From NCBI RefSeq assembly GCF_900129545.1, contig NZ_FQWB01000001.1, positions 124,001 through 188,000 on the forward strand: a stretch of DNA of 64,000 bases. The letters are read 5' to 3'. This document shows, in pieces, positions 46,920 to 55,268 of this stretch. Numbering within the stretch: position 1 is the stretch's first letter; each line of letters starts with the position of its first letter. The translations under genes were made by a program, and so were the position numbers. Source of the stretch: Flavobacterium fluvii. GTDB lineage: Bacteria; Bacteroidota; Bacteroidia; Flavobacteriales; Flavobacteriaceae. Below the pieces are notes generated by a model. That model was not told the origin of the DNA and ran no database searches. It saw nothing but the letters and a program-made list of their open reading frames with translations.

Positions 46920-47573
46920 TTATTTTTCGAAAGCGTAAACTAAAGTAAATCCTTGGAATTCTTCAAAGTAAATACAGAATTGTTGCTGTATGTTTTCCAT
47001 TTCAAGAAATGCGATTGTTTCTTTATCTCCTATTTCAAATGGATTAACTTGAATATGGTCTTTAAAACTGATCCCTTTTTCGTTTCGGATTTTGAAAATT
47101 GCTTCTTTGGCGCCCCATTTCACAGTTAGTTTTTTGATGTAATCTTCGGCATCGAAACGTTGCAAACGGTTCAATTCCTTTTCATTCACGAATTTATCGG
47201 CGATGCGGATGATTTTTTCGCGTTGCAATTCGATGTCGATTCCCACAGTTTCTTCGCTGATAATAATGGCAGAAAAATGATGTGAATGTGTTATGGACAC
47301 TTCGACAGGCTCAGTGTGACATTTATTCGGACTCAAATAAGGTTTTCCAAATTCATCATAATGCAAATCGTGGTCGGTAAAACCTATTTCTTGTATCAAC
47401 ATGCGCACGCTCAAAAAGGCGCGTTGGTGCATTTCAGATTTCATTCCGTTTAATCGAAGCTGGGTTTTTTCTTTTAAAACTACTTTTCCCAAGAGTTCCT
47501 CGAAGGATTCGGTTATTTCCCAAATCAGGATTCGGGTTGTGGGACTGAAGTTTATGGTTTTGTATAAAGGCAT
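46920..47573 (-). CDS. 4'-phosphopantetheinyl transferase superfamily protein
   Basis: 217 aa. Activates carrier proteins by adding phosphopantetheine from CoA. Sfp/HetI-type features: GKPYLS near 77, SITHSHHFSA near 93-102, VGIDIEL near 110 with the Mg ligand Asp, and WGAKEAIFKI near 151. Residues about 84-93 (CHTEPVEVS) are coded by a palindromic repeat inserted in frame just before the SITHSHH motif. The rest is normal, so the insert may be tolerated as a loop. Confidence 0.9.
   Translation of the reverse strand: MPLYKTINFSPTTRILIWEITESFEELLGKVVLKEKTQLRLNGMKSEMHQRAFLSVRMLIQEIGFTDHDLHYDEFGKPYLSPNKCHTEPVEVSITHSHHFSAIIISEETVGIDIELQREKIIRIADKFVNEKELNRLQRFDAEDYIKKLTVKWGAKEAIFKIRNEKGISFKDHIQVNPFEIGDKETIAFLEMENIQQQFCIYFEEFQGFTLVYAFEK
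47296..47321. repeat. Palindromic repeat unit inside the phosphopantetheinyl transferase gene
   Basis: GACACTTCGACAGGCTCAGT then GTGACA. The ends (GACACT and AGTGTG) pair imperfectly. In frame it codes HTEPVEVS, a peptide I recall as recurring in unrelated Bacteroidota proteins. Confidence 0.6.
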
Positions 47574-47702
47574 TTAGATTTCAGATTTTAGACTTCAGAT
47601 TTTAGATTTCAGATTTGAATTCAAATAAGATTTAAACAACACCTCTTTTGTTTGGTTTTTCTTAAATCAAAAATCCTAAATCGTTAATCTACAATCTTAA
47701 AT
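47574..47702. repeat. Imperfect inverted repeat in the phosphopantetheinyl transferase-ahcY gap
   Basis: The left arm 47574-47617 (units of AGATTT(T/C)AGA) is roughly complementary to the right arm 47661-47702 (units of AAATC(C/G)TAAATC). Lies directly before the phosphopantetheinyl transferase start on the minus-strand side. Confidence 0.6.
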
Positions 47703-47771
47703 ACTTTCGATTACGGGATTAAACAATTCATAAATGTTCCCGAATGCTTTTTAATTTATAAAGTTATTACG

Positions 47772-47779
47772 TAAATTTG
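47772..47779 (+). promoter_or_regulatory. -7 element of ahcY
   Basis: TAAATTTG matches TAnnTTTG; no clear -33 TTG. The leader of about 65 nt has a small GCC-taaaa-GGC hairpin and a GTAATTAC palindrome; I match it to no known riboswitch. Confidence 0.5.
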
Positions 47780-47849
47780 CAAAAAATTTTACACCCTAGC
47801 CTAAAAGGCGAACGGACGAAGTAATTACAAATATACTATAAAATAAAAT

Positions 47850-49166
47850 ATGAGTACAACGACTACGCCTTATGTGGCTTTCAAAGTAAAAGACATTTCT
47901 CTAGCGGCTTGGGGAAGAAAAGAAATTGAATTGGCTGAGGCTGAAATGCCAGGTTTGATGGCACTTCGTGCGGAATACAAAGACGAACAACCACTTGCTG
48001 GAGCTCGTATTGCCGGATGTTTGCACATGACGATTCAAACTGCCGTTTTGATCGAAACTTTAATTGCTCTTGGTGCTGAAGTTACTTGGAGTTCTTGCAA
48101 CATTTTCTCTACTCAAGATCAGGCTGCTGCTGCTATTGCTGCTGCCGGAATTTCAGTTTATGCTTGGAAAGGGCTAGACGAAGAATCTTTTGACTGGTGT
48201 ATTGAGCAAACTTTATTCTTTGGTGAAGACAGAAAACCATTGAACATGATTCTTGATGATGGTGGAGATTTGACGAACATGGTTATTGACCGTTTCCCTG
48301 AATTGGTTCCTGGAATCAAAGGATTGTCTGAAGAAACTACAACTGGAGTTCACAGACTTTACGAAAGAGTAAAAGCTGGAACGTTGCCAATGCCTGCAAT
48401 CAACATTAATGACTCGGTTACTAAATCGAAATTTGACAACAAATACGGTTGTAAAGAATCGGCAGTAGATGCTGTACGTCGTGCAACTGACTTGATGTTG
48501 GCTGGAAAAAGAGTTGTCGTTTGTGGATACGGTGATGTTGGAAAAGGAACTGCCGCTTCTTTCAGAGGTGCTGGATCTATTGTAACGGTTACCGAAATTG
48601 ACCCAATTTGTGCTTTACAAGCTGCAATGGACGGTTATGAAGTGAAGAAATTAGATACTGTTATTGCCAATGCTGACATCATCATTACAACTACAGGAAA
48701 TAAAGATATCGTCCTTGGAAGTCATTTCGAGCAAATGAAAGACAAAACTGTTGTTTGTAACATCGGACACTTTGACAACGAAATTGACATGGCTTGGTTG
48801 AACAAAAACCACGGTGCTTCAAAAATCGAAATCAAACCACAAGTTGACAAGTATACAATCGCTGGAAAAGACATCATCATTTTGGCTGAAGGCCGTTTGG
48901 TAAACCTTGGTTGTGCTACAGGTCACCCAAGTTTTGTAATGAGTAACTCATTCACCAACCAAACTTTGGCTCAAATCGAATTGTGGAAAAACAGCGCGGC
49001 ATACAACAATGACGTTTATATGTTGCCAAAACACTTGGATGAAAAAGTGGCTGCTTTGCACTTGGCCAAACTAGGCGTTGAATTGGAAACTTTACGTGAC
49101 GATCAAGCTGCTTATATTGGAGTTCCTGTTGAAGGCCCATTCAAACCAGAATATTACAGATACTAG
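47850..49166 (+). CDS. ahcY: Adenosylhomocysteinase (SAH hydrolase)
   Basis: 438 aa. Splits S-adenosylhomocysteine to adenosine and homocysteine, keeping methylation reactions running. Conserved: [41 protein letters not shown], the NAD site [20 protein letters not shown] near 222-240, [12 protein letters not shown], and the C-terminal tail ending FKPEYYRY with the Lys/Tyr that reach the neighbouring subunit. Standard bacterial length. Monocistronic. Confidence 0.98.
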   Translation: MSTTTTPYVAFKVKDISLAAWGRKEIELAEAEMPGLMALRAEYKDEQPLAGARIAGCLHMTIQTAVLIETLIALGAEVTWSSCNIFSTQDQAAAAIAAAGISVYAWKGLDEESFDWCIEQTLFFGEDRKPLNMILDDGGDLTNMVIDRFPELVPGIKGLSEETTTGVHRLYERVKAGTLPMPAININDSVTKSKFDNKYGCKESAVDAVRRATDLMLAGKRVVVCGYGDVGKGTAASFRGAGSIVTVTEIDPICALQAAMDGYEVKKLDTVIANADIIITTTGNKDIVLGSHFEQMKDKTVVCNIGHFDNEIDMAWLNKNHGASKIEIKPQVDKYTIAGKDIIILAEGRLVNLGCATGHPSFVMSNSFTNQTLAQIELWKNSAAYNNDVYMLPKHLDEKVAALHLAKLGVELETLRDDQAAYIGVPVEGPFKPEYYRY

Positions 49167-49200
49167 TCGATATACGATTTTTGATATCCAAATTACGATA

Positions 49201-49232
49201 AAAACCCTTGCAGCAATGTGAGGGTTTTTTGT
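49201..49232 (+). terminator. Terminator of ahcY
   Basis: An 8-bp stem AAAACCCT with its complement AGGGTTTT, followed by T-rich sequence, 34 bp after the stop. Confidence 0.85.
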
Positions 49233-49236
49233 TTTT

Positions 49237-49336
49237 GGGCGTGACCCTTCGTAAAAAATACGGGTCGGGCTATTCGTTGCAATCTTTATGTTTTTAAAGG
49301 AAAAACATAAAGGATTTTCACTGCTATCCCTCACGC
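49237..49336 (+). repeat. Three-way-junction element downstream of ahcY
   Basis: The outer stem GCGTG(A) (49239-49244) pairs with (T)CACGC (49331-49336). Inside are hairpin 1 (GACC and CGTA with TACG and GGTC, 49243-49266) and hairpin 2 (TTTATGTTTTT with its complement, about 49275-49301, loop AAAGG). Single-stranded joiners read GGGCTATTCGTTGCAATC and TTCACTGCTATCCC. Probably a dispersed element or non-coding RNA; strand and function unproven. Confidence 0.6.
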
Positions 49337-49352
49337 GGTTGAGGATTTATAA

Positions 49353-49385
49353 TTGACATATGTGGTGAAAAATTTAATATATTTG
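49353..49385 (+). promoter_or_regulatory. Promoter of the DUF2971 gene
   Basis: TTG (49353-49355), 22-bp spacer, TATATTTG (49378-49385); both boxes match. Confidence 0.6.
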
Positions 49386-49430
49386 AATGAATTAAAATTC
49401 CTTTTTTTTAATCAACACAACAAGATATTT

Positions 49431-50555
49431 ATGAGTATAATTTCTTCAACTACATTTTTTAGATTTAGAACATATAGTCCAATATCTCTAAAGGAGCTTC
49501 AATATGGTGAAATTTTCTTTGTAGATAAAGATCAACTCAATGATCCTTATGACACTAAAAATTCGTCTTTTTTCGAAGGTGATTTTGAAAGGTATAAAAA
49601 CCTAACAAAACGTATATTAAGTCAAAACTTTGGTGTTTTAAATTTAAGTCATATAAATGTTGATTTAATAGTAAATTTTTTAGCTTCCGAAAAATTATTT
49701 TATGATCAGTTAATAGAAAAAATAGATTCAAAAGATTTTAAAGACATTGTATTAGACACAATCCGTATTACTGAATCGATTGCCATTTCTGAAAGTTTTA
49801 TAAAAAAATTAAAACATTTCATTTTTAAATATGCTGGAGGACATTGCTATATCGCTTCATTTTCTAAAGGATGTGATGACCCAATTATGTGGTCTCATTA
49901 TGCAAACTATCATACAGGATTTTGTTTAATTTTTGATTTTGAAAACAATAAAATCCAAAGAAATAATCTACTAAAAAAACATCTAGATAGTGAATATGAA
50001 TTAAAAGAAGTGAAATATAAAAAGGAATGTATAAAAACAAACGGCTTCTATACAATGCCAAGTTTATTAGGCGAGACAACAACAAAAGAGGAAGAATCAA
50101 AACATTGGGAACAAAAACAAAATTCATTTCTTATAAAATATAAAAGCTGGAAATACGAAAAGGAATACAGAATTATTCATTATGATTTGTTAACTGATTC
50201 CATAACAGAATCAGGACCAGCAAAAAGACTCGTTGGAAACAGAACTTTCTATTATGACCAAAAACAATTAACGGGAATAATTTTTGGATCCAAAATGAAA
50301 TCTGAAAACAGAAAAGAACTTGAATACTGCATTAGCACTACTAGATATAAACTATTAGAAACAACACCTTATTTACCTCTATTTATTTTTTATGAATCCA
50401 ATGAAAAAAAGACAGCAGAATATATGATGGATGTTATTCCTTTATATGGTTTTGATATGTTTAATAGGTATTTTGACATTAACGAATTAGAAGCAAAAGA
50501 AGATGAATTAGAAAAAATTAAAAATCAATCTCTTCGAAACCTCTCTATATCATAA
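49431..50555 (+). CDS. DUF2971 domain-containing protein
   Basis: 374 aa from the ATG at 49431, 45 bp after the -7 box; the longer ORF upstream would overlap the promoter. The family pattern is clear: an N-terminal FRFRTYSPISLKEL...LNDPYDT segment and the core MWSHYANYHTGFCLIFDF near 180-197, then YKSWKYEKEYRIIHY and GIIFGSKM. DUF2971 proteins are of unknown function and often occur in accessory and defence-type regions. The gene is strikingly A+T-rich compared with ahcY before it, which suggests transfer. Confidence 0.85.
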   Translation: MSIISSTTFFRFRTYSPISLKELQYGEIFFVDKDQLNDPYDTKNSSFFEGDFERYKNLTKRILSQNFGVLNLSHINVDLIVNFLASEKLFYDQLIEKIDSKDFKDIVLDTIRITESIAISESFIKKLKHFIFKYAGGHCYIASFSKGCDDPIMWSHYANYHTGFCLIFDFENNKIQRNNLLKKHLDSEYELKEVKYKKECIKTNGFYTMPSLLGETTTKEEESKHWEQKQNSFLIKYKSWKYEKEYRIIHYDLLTDSITESGPAKRLVGNRTFYYDQKQLTGIIFGSKMKSENRKELEYCISTTRYKLLETTPYLPLFIFYESNEKKTAEYMMDVIPLYGFDMFNRYFDINELEAKEDELEKIKNQSLRNLSIS

Positions 50556-50579
50556 TAAACAACAAACTCAAATATTTTA

Positions 50580-50587
50580 TATCTTTG
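50580..50587 (+). promoter_or_regulatory. -7 element of the toxin-antitoxin pair
   Basis: TATCTTTG matches TAnnTTTG, 24 bp before the antitoxin ATG; no -33 box seen. Confidence 0.45.
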
Positions 50588-50611
50588 TATCCTAATTGAA
50601 TACTTATCAAA

Positions 50612-50836
50612 ATGACTACACTTACTGTAAACATAAAAGACATTTCTCAAATTTCAATCATCAAAAAAATTTTGAAAGCTTTTGATGTGGAAGTAATTGA
50701 GCAAAACAATGAAATTACAAATCCAGAGATAATCGAAAGGTTAGAAAAACACCATAAAAATTTTCAAAATCCTGCTTATAGAGAAGAAAACTACACCAAA
50801 GTAGATACCAAAAATATATGGGCAGATATAAAATAG
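50612..50836 (+). CDS. Antitoxin of a YoeB-type pair
   Basis: 74 aa. Short N-terminal beta/alpha segment (TLTVNIKDISQISIIKKILKAF) and a charged C-terminal half (EKHHKNFQNPAYREENYTKVD). No clear family match by eye; the assignment rests on its size, composition and 19-bp overlap with the toxin gene. It probably neutralises the toxin through the C-terminal tail and may repress the operon. Confidence 0.7.
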   Translation: MTTLTVNIKDISQISIIKKILKAFDVEVIEQNNEITNPEIIERLEKHHKNFQNPAYREENYTKVDTKNIWADIK

Positions 50837-51099
50837 AAATAAGCAAAGAAGCACTTGCTGATTTGTCAAAAATAAAAAAGTCGGGCAAGAAAACGGATCT
50901 TTCAAAAATTGAAAAAATATTTCTAGAATTAGAAACCCATCCAACCACCGGAATTGGCAAACCCGAAAAACTAAAATATAAAGACGTTAACGTTTGGTCT
51001 AGACAAATTAACAAAAAAGACCGATTAGTATATGAAATTATCGATCACGAAGTAGTAGTCATTATAATTTCCGCCTTGGGACATTATAATGATAAATAG
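50818..51099 (+). CDS. Txe/YoeB-family toxin
   Basis: 93 aa. RelE-superfamily ribosome-dependent mRNA interferase. Family marks: a central IEKIFLELETHPTTGIGKPEKLK, then VWSRQINKKDRLVYEI and the C-terminal IIISALGHYNDK, with the His-Tyr end used in catalysis. Overlaps the antitoxin by 19 bp; ends at a terminator. Confidence 0.88.
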   Translation: MGRYKIEISKEALADLSKIKKSGKKTDLSKIEKIFLELETHPTTGIGKPEKLKYKDVNVWSRQINKKDRLVYEIIDHEVVVIIISALGHYNDK

Positions 51100-51117
51100 T
51101 CCTTCCCACTTAAACTC

Positions 51118-51156
51118 AAAGCTCCTAACTTTCAAAAGTCTAGGAGCTTTTTTTTT
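51118..51156 (+). terminator. Terminator of the toxin-antitoxin pair
   Basis: A 10-bp inverted repeat (AAAGCTCCTA and its complement) with a 13-nt loop, followed by T6. Confidence 0.88.
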
Positions 51157-51260
51157 AAAATATCCACTACATAAACGCCTGTTTTAAAATAAATTACATA
51201 CTTTCGACATAAATTTTTTACATTCCAAGATTCTGCAACACTAACTTAAACCAACCACTA

Positions 51261-51788
51261 TTGAAAAAAATAATTATAGCCTCATTCCTCTTTTGTTGCA
51301 TCATTACCCAGGCTCAAACACTCAAAGTCGGTGTCCGCATACAGAAAACCCAAGAGATGTATTGGGAAAATGGTATTTCGTCCCAATATTCATTTGCAAA
51401 ATTTAAACCCAACCAATTTTTTATTGGGTTCGATTATGTAACGTCCAGATTAGGTTCTGCCTATAATTCGAACGCCATTAAACAAGACAGTTACCTGTTT
51501 TCGGGCAGTTGGTTATTCAACAAAAGCAAGCCTTATCATTTTGTGACCCGATTAAACCTTGGTTATTTTTATTCGGATTTAGAAGAAGATATTTTCGATG
51601 AAGTTCCGAATACTTCTTTTCTTTTTTCCCCTGAATTAGGCTTTACCTATGATTTCAAAAAAGCCCCAATCTCGTTGAATATTGGTACTGGATTTTATAT
51701 CATTACTGCAAAAGAAGGCTACTCTCCAGGGACTTTGCAGCCTTTGTGCTTTCATTTTGACATTTATTACACGCTGTTTAAAAAATAA
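51261..51788 (+). CDS. Exported small beta-barrel-like protein, unknown
   Basis: 175 aa with a TTG start at 51261, the only start that includes the signal peptide (about 1-19, cleavage after TQAQ). The mature part alternates hydrophobic and polar residues with many Tyr/Phe (HFVTRLNLGYFYSDLE, LFSPELGFTYDF, PLCFHFDIYYTLFKK), like an 8-strand outer-membrane barrel. No named family. Four bp upstream of the hydrolase lipoprotein gene, hence an operon. Confidence 0.75.
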   Translation: MKKIIIASFLFCCIITQAQTLKVGVRIQKTQEMYWENGISSQYSFAKFKPNQFFIGFDYVTSRLGSAYNSNAIKQDSYLFSGSWLFNKSKPYHFVTRLNLGYFYSDLEEDIFDEVPNTSFLFSPELGFTYDFKKAPISLNIGTGFYIITAKEGYSPGTLQPLCFHFDIYYTLFKK

Positions 51789-51792
51789 AACA

Positions 51793-52722
51793 ATGAATAA
51801 ATTAAGCCTCTTTTTCCTGTTTGCTTTCACAACTTTATTCTATTCGTGTGGTGGCCCTGACATTACGGATGATTTGCTCGATGGCGATGTCATCTTTGAC
51901 CCTTCATTATATAATCCTGAACAATTTTTAGTATCGGCAAAATATCCTGTTCCAACGACCGACGATTTAAACAAGCATATTATACTCGTAATTCATGGTT
52001 ATTCTGCCACCACTTTTGAATGGCAAGAATTCAAAGATTGGTCGAATGAATCTACCTATAGAATATCACAAGTTTTATTGGACGGACACGGCAGGGATTA
52101 CAACTCTTTTAAAGCATCAAAATGGGAAGACTGGCGTTCTGCCATTACTGATGAATACGAAAAATTAATAGCATTGGGTTACACCAAAATCAGTATGGCC
52201 GGCTCATCAACAGGAGGAACATTGATTCTGGAATTAGTAAAATCGGGCTATTTTAATTCTCACCTACATCCTAAAAATTTATTTCTAATTGACCCCATAG
52301 TTGTTCCTTCCAGCAAACTACAATCCATTACAAGTATTGTTGGCCCAATGTTGGTTTATGTTGAATCGGATCAAAGCACACAAGAAAATAAATATTGGTA
52401 TCGATTTAGACCTTATGAAACAATCAACGAACTGAATGATGTAATGAAAACTGTACGTAAAGGACTGGAAGACGGAATGACGCTTCCTACAGGAACTTAT
52501 TTGAAAGCATTTCATTCACTGCACGATCCAGTTGCGAGTACGACAAGTACAGTATTAATTTACAAAGGTTTAAAAACAAGTACAGGAAATCACATTGATG
52601 TCCAATTAATGGATTCCGACATTCATGTGTTTACTCGATTGAGCTTGCGTTCCAACGTTTCGGCTTTGCAACAAGCCAATCAATTAGACGCATTTAACCA
52701 AATTACAAATAAGCTAAATTAA
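51793..52722 (+). CDS. Alpha/beta hydrolase lipoprotein
   Basis: 309 aa from the ATG at 51793, with Cys19 in the lipobox FYSC|G. Alpha/beta hydrolase fold: HGYSATTFEW near 68-77 (oxyanion region), nucleophile Ser129 in GSSTG (127-131), and DIHVF near 286-290 supplying a His with neighbouring Asp. Resembles carboxylesterases of the Est30/monoglyceride-lipase kind. Probably anchored on the periplasmic or outer membrane face. Substrate unknown. Co-transcribed with the preceding gene. Confidence 0.85.
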   Translation: MNKLSLFFLFAFTTLFYSCGGPDITDDLLDGDVIFDPSLYNPEQFLVSAKYPVPTTDDLNKHIILVIHGYSATTFEWQEFKDWSNESTYRISQVLLDGHGRDYNSFKASKWEDWRSAITDEYEKLIALGYTKISMAGSSTGGTLILELVKSGYFNSHLHPKNLFLIDPIVVPSSKLQSITSIVGPMLVYVESDQSTQENKYWYRFRPYETINELNDVMKTVRKGLEDGMTLPTGTYLKAFHSLHDPVASTTSTVLIYKGLKTSTGNHIDVQLMDSDIHVFTRLSLRSNVSALQQANQLDAFNQITNKLN

Positions 52723-52876
52723 CAAATAAATCTTCTTTAGTTTTTCAAGACAACACATTATAAAATCTCGATTATACTCCAAATAGAACTAAACACCTAA
52801 AATTTATCACCGTATTTTCTTTCTAAAAAACAACTTTATCAACAGTCACCAGTAAAAGTGTTTCATTTACACTTAT

Positions 52877-52911
52877 ATCGATTGCGTAATCCAATCTTAT
52901 TTTTATATTTG
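52877..52911 (+). promoter_or_regulatory. Promoter with ATCGATTGCG operator half-site, SBP/CoA-transferase operon
   Basis: ATCGATTGCGTAA (52877-52889) is a half-site of the palindrome found at 61114-61129. The promoter reads TTG (52882-52884), 19-bp spacer, TATATTTG (52904-52911). The half-site covers the -33 box, so a bound regulator would block RNA polymerase. The other half is poorly conserved. 52723-52876 shows no gene. Confidence 0.6.
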
Positions 52912-52976
52912 TAATTACCATTGTGGTTTTATGCCGTTTTGGGCAACACCATCAACATTAATTACAAGAAAATAAA

Positions 52977-54125
52977 ATGAAAAAACTGAAAGGGATTACG
53001 TGGAACCACACCAGAGGTTTATTGCCAATGGTGGCTACATCTCAACGTTTTACGGAGCTGAATCCAGAAATCGAAATTAGCTGGGAGAAAAGAAGTTTAC
53101 AAGAATTTGCTGAAGCTTCCATCGAAGATTTGGCCAAAAGATTCGACCTGTTGGTTATTGACCATCCTTGGACGGGTTTTGGTGCGCACACCAATGCCAT
53201 CCTTCCTTTATCCGATTATCTTTCTGCCGAATACATCAAAGACCAAGAAATAAATACCGTTGGTCACTCCTACGGAAGTTACGTTTTTAGCGACAAACTA
53301 TGGGCATTGCCAATAGACGCAGCAACTCCGGTGGCATCGGTACGTTTGGATATTTTGGAAAAACAAGGATTAACAGTTCCTGAAACCTATGAGGATTTAT
53401 TGGCTTTGGCCAAAAAAGGATTGGTCGCTTTTGCAGGAATCCCGGTGGATGTATTGATGAGTTTCTATATGTATTGCTGCAGTTTGGGCGAAGCCCCATT
53501 TCAATCTCAAGAAAAAGTAATTTCGGTGGAAACAGGAACAAAGGCCTTGCAATTGTTCAGGGAATTGGCACAACTAATTGATCCCGCCAATTTCAATCGA
53601 AACCCTATCCAAGTGTATGAAGCAATGGTCAACTCGGACGAAATTACCTACTGCCCTTTTGCTTACGGCTATTCCAATTATTCCCGAATGGGCTACAGCA
53701 AAAACTTGCTTCATTTCTATGACTTGGTAAAATTGAATGACCAGCCGATGATTAGCTCTTTGGGCGGAACCGGATTGGCGGTTTCTTCGTTTAGCCAACA
53801 CATTCCCGAAGCAATCAAATATGCGGAATTCACGGGTTCGTCCCAAGTGCAACAAAATATTTTTGCCGACAACGGCGGACAACCGGGACATTTGCAAGCT
53901 TGGAAAAGCGACCGAATCAACGGAATCACACACGATTATTTCAAGAATACCTTGCCGGCTTTGGAACGCGCTTTCTTGCGTCCGAGATATTCCGGGCATA
54001 TGTACTTCCAAGACCACGCCGGTGATGTCGTTCGTGATTACTTGATGAAAGGCGGCAACGAAGAATTGGTTTTATCCGAAATGAACGCACTTTACGTGAA
54101 GTCTTTAAACTTGCAAGCGAAATGA
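52977..54125 (+). CDS. Solute-binding-protein-like protein without signal peptide
   Basis: 382 aa. Resembles family 1 ABC solute-binding proteins: ITWNHTRGLLPMVATSQRFTELNPEIEISWEKRS at the start, LLVIDHPWTGFG, KLWALPIDAATPVASVRLDIL, and PETYEDLLAL. No signal peptide or lipobox; an in-frame stop lies six codons upstream, so no hidden extension exists. Cytoplasmic location is therefore inferred. No ABC permease or ATPase gene is nearby. First gene of the operon, overlapping the next by 4 bp. May bind a sugar or its CoA adduct in the cytoplasm. Confidence 0.8.
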   Translation: MKKLKGITWNHTRGLLPMVATSQRFTELNPEIEISWEKRSLQEFAEASIEDLAKRFDLLVIDHPWTGFGAHTNAILPLSDYLSAEYIKDQEINTVGHSYGSYVFSDKLWALPIDAATPVASVRLDILEKQGLTVPETYEDLLALAKKGLVAFAGIPVDVLMSFYMYCCSLGEAPFQSQEKVISVETGTKALQLFRELAQLIDPANFNRNPIQVYEAMVNSDEITYCPFAYGYSNYSRMGYSKNLLHFYDLVKLNDQPMISSLGGTGLAVSSFSQHIPEAIKYAEFTGSSQVQQNIFADNGGQPGHLQAWKSDRINGITHDYFKNTLPALERAFLRPRYSGHMYFQDHAGDVVRDYLMKGGNEELVLSEMNALYVKSLNLQAK

Positions 54126-55267
54126 AACCACTGGAAGGATTAGTCGTATTGGAATTTTGCCAGTTTTTGGCAGGACCTTCCGCGGGATTAAAATTGGCCG
54201 ATTTAGGCGCCAGAGTCATCAAAATTGAACGCCCCATAAAAGGCGAAGCTTGCCGTCAACTCAGCATCAAAGACCTTTTTGTCGACGAAAGCAGTTTGCT
54301 GTTTCACACCATCAACAGAAACAAGGAATCCTTTGCAGCCGATTTAAAAAACCCGGAAGATTTAGTTTTGGTAAAAAAATTAATCGCCAAGGCAGATATC
54401 ATGACCCATAATTTCCGTCCGGGCGTAATGGATAAAATAGGCTTGACTTTTGAAGATGCCTTGACCATCAACCCAAAAATAATCTACGGAACCATTACGG
54501 GTTATGGCGAAAAAGGTCCTTGGGCAAAAAAACCGGGACAAGATTTATTGTTGCAATCGCTTTCTGGATTAAGCTGGTTAAACGGACGAAAAAGCCAGGA
54601 ACCCGTTCCTTTTGGTTTGGCTGTGGCCGATTTAATGTGCGGCAATCATTTCGTTCAAGGAATTTTGACCGCATTGTTGAAAAGAGCCAAAACGGGAAAA
54701 GGTGTTCAAGTCGAAGTGAGTTTGCTCGAATCGGTTTTGGATATTCAATTCGAAGCGATTACTTCCTTTTTGAATGACGGCGGACAATTGCCCGAAAGAG
54801 GCGATGTCAAAGGAAGTGCCCACGCATTTTTGAGTGCTCCGTATGGCGTTTACCAAACCCAAGACGGCTATATTTCCTTGGCAATGGGTGATTTGCTTTT
54901 CATTGGAAACCTATTGGAAATTAATCTAGAAAAATACGCCGACAAGCACCAATGGTTCGCTTCGAGGGATGAAATAAGAGAATTATTGGCTGCCAGATTA
55001 AGCACCCAAAAATCTGATTATTGGTTGAACATATTGCAAAGCAAAGGCGTTTGGTGTGGAAAAGTTTTAAATTACAATGATTTAGACAGCCAACCTTTCG
55101 TGAAGGATTTACAATTGAAACAAACCGTGAAAAATTCGGAGGGAGAAACATTGGTCACCACCCGAAGCCCAATTCAATTGGACGGAGCAATTTTAGCCAG
55201 TTCAAAAGCGGCACCCAAAGTGGGAGAAGATAATTTACAGATACACGAACAATTTTTAAATAATTAA
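54122..55267 (+). CDS. Family III CoA-transferase (CaiB/BaiF), first copy
   Basis: 381 aa. N-terminal GLVVLEFCQFLAGPSAGLKLADLGARVIKIERP, then HNFRPGVMDKIGL, GYGEKGPW, and the region GLAVADLMCG with the conserved catalytic Asp170. Followed by GILTALLKRAKTGKGVQVEVSLLES. All family marks are present, so it should be active. Family III enzymes move CoA between carboxylic acids. The second copy follows 1 bp later and is similar throughout, so tandem duplication is likely; the pair may form a heteromer. The CoA acceptor is unknown. Confidence 0.9.
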   Translation: MKPLEGLVVLEFCQFLAGPSAGLKLADLGARVIKIERPIKGEACRQLSIKDLFVDESSLLFHTINRNKESFAADLKNPEDLVLVKKLIAKADIMTHNFRPGVMDKIGLTFEDALTINPKIIYGTITGYGEKGPWAKKPGQDLLLQSLSGLSWLNGRKSQEPVPFGLAVADLMCGNHFVQGILTALLKRAKTGKGVQVEVSLLESVLDIQFEAITSFLNDGGQLPERGDVKGSAHAFLSAPYGVYQTQDGYISLAMGDLLFIGNLLEINLEKYADKHQWFASRDEIRELLAARLSTQKSDYWLNILQSKGVWCGKVLNYNDLDSQPFVKDLQLKQTVKNSEGETLVTTRSPIQLDGAILASSKAAPKVGEDNLQIHEQFLNN

Positions 55268-55268
55268 A

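Noticed and set aside
47780..47849. SAM or SAH riboswitch in the ahcY leader
   Set aside because: None of the conserved cores I know is present; kept only as an unassigned leader.
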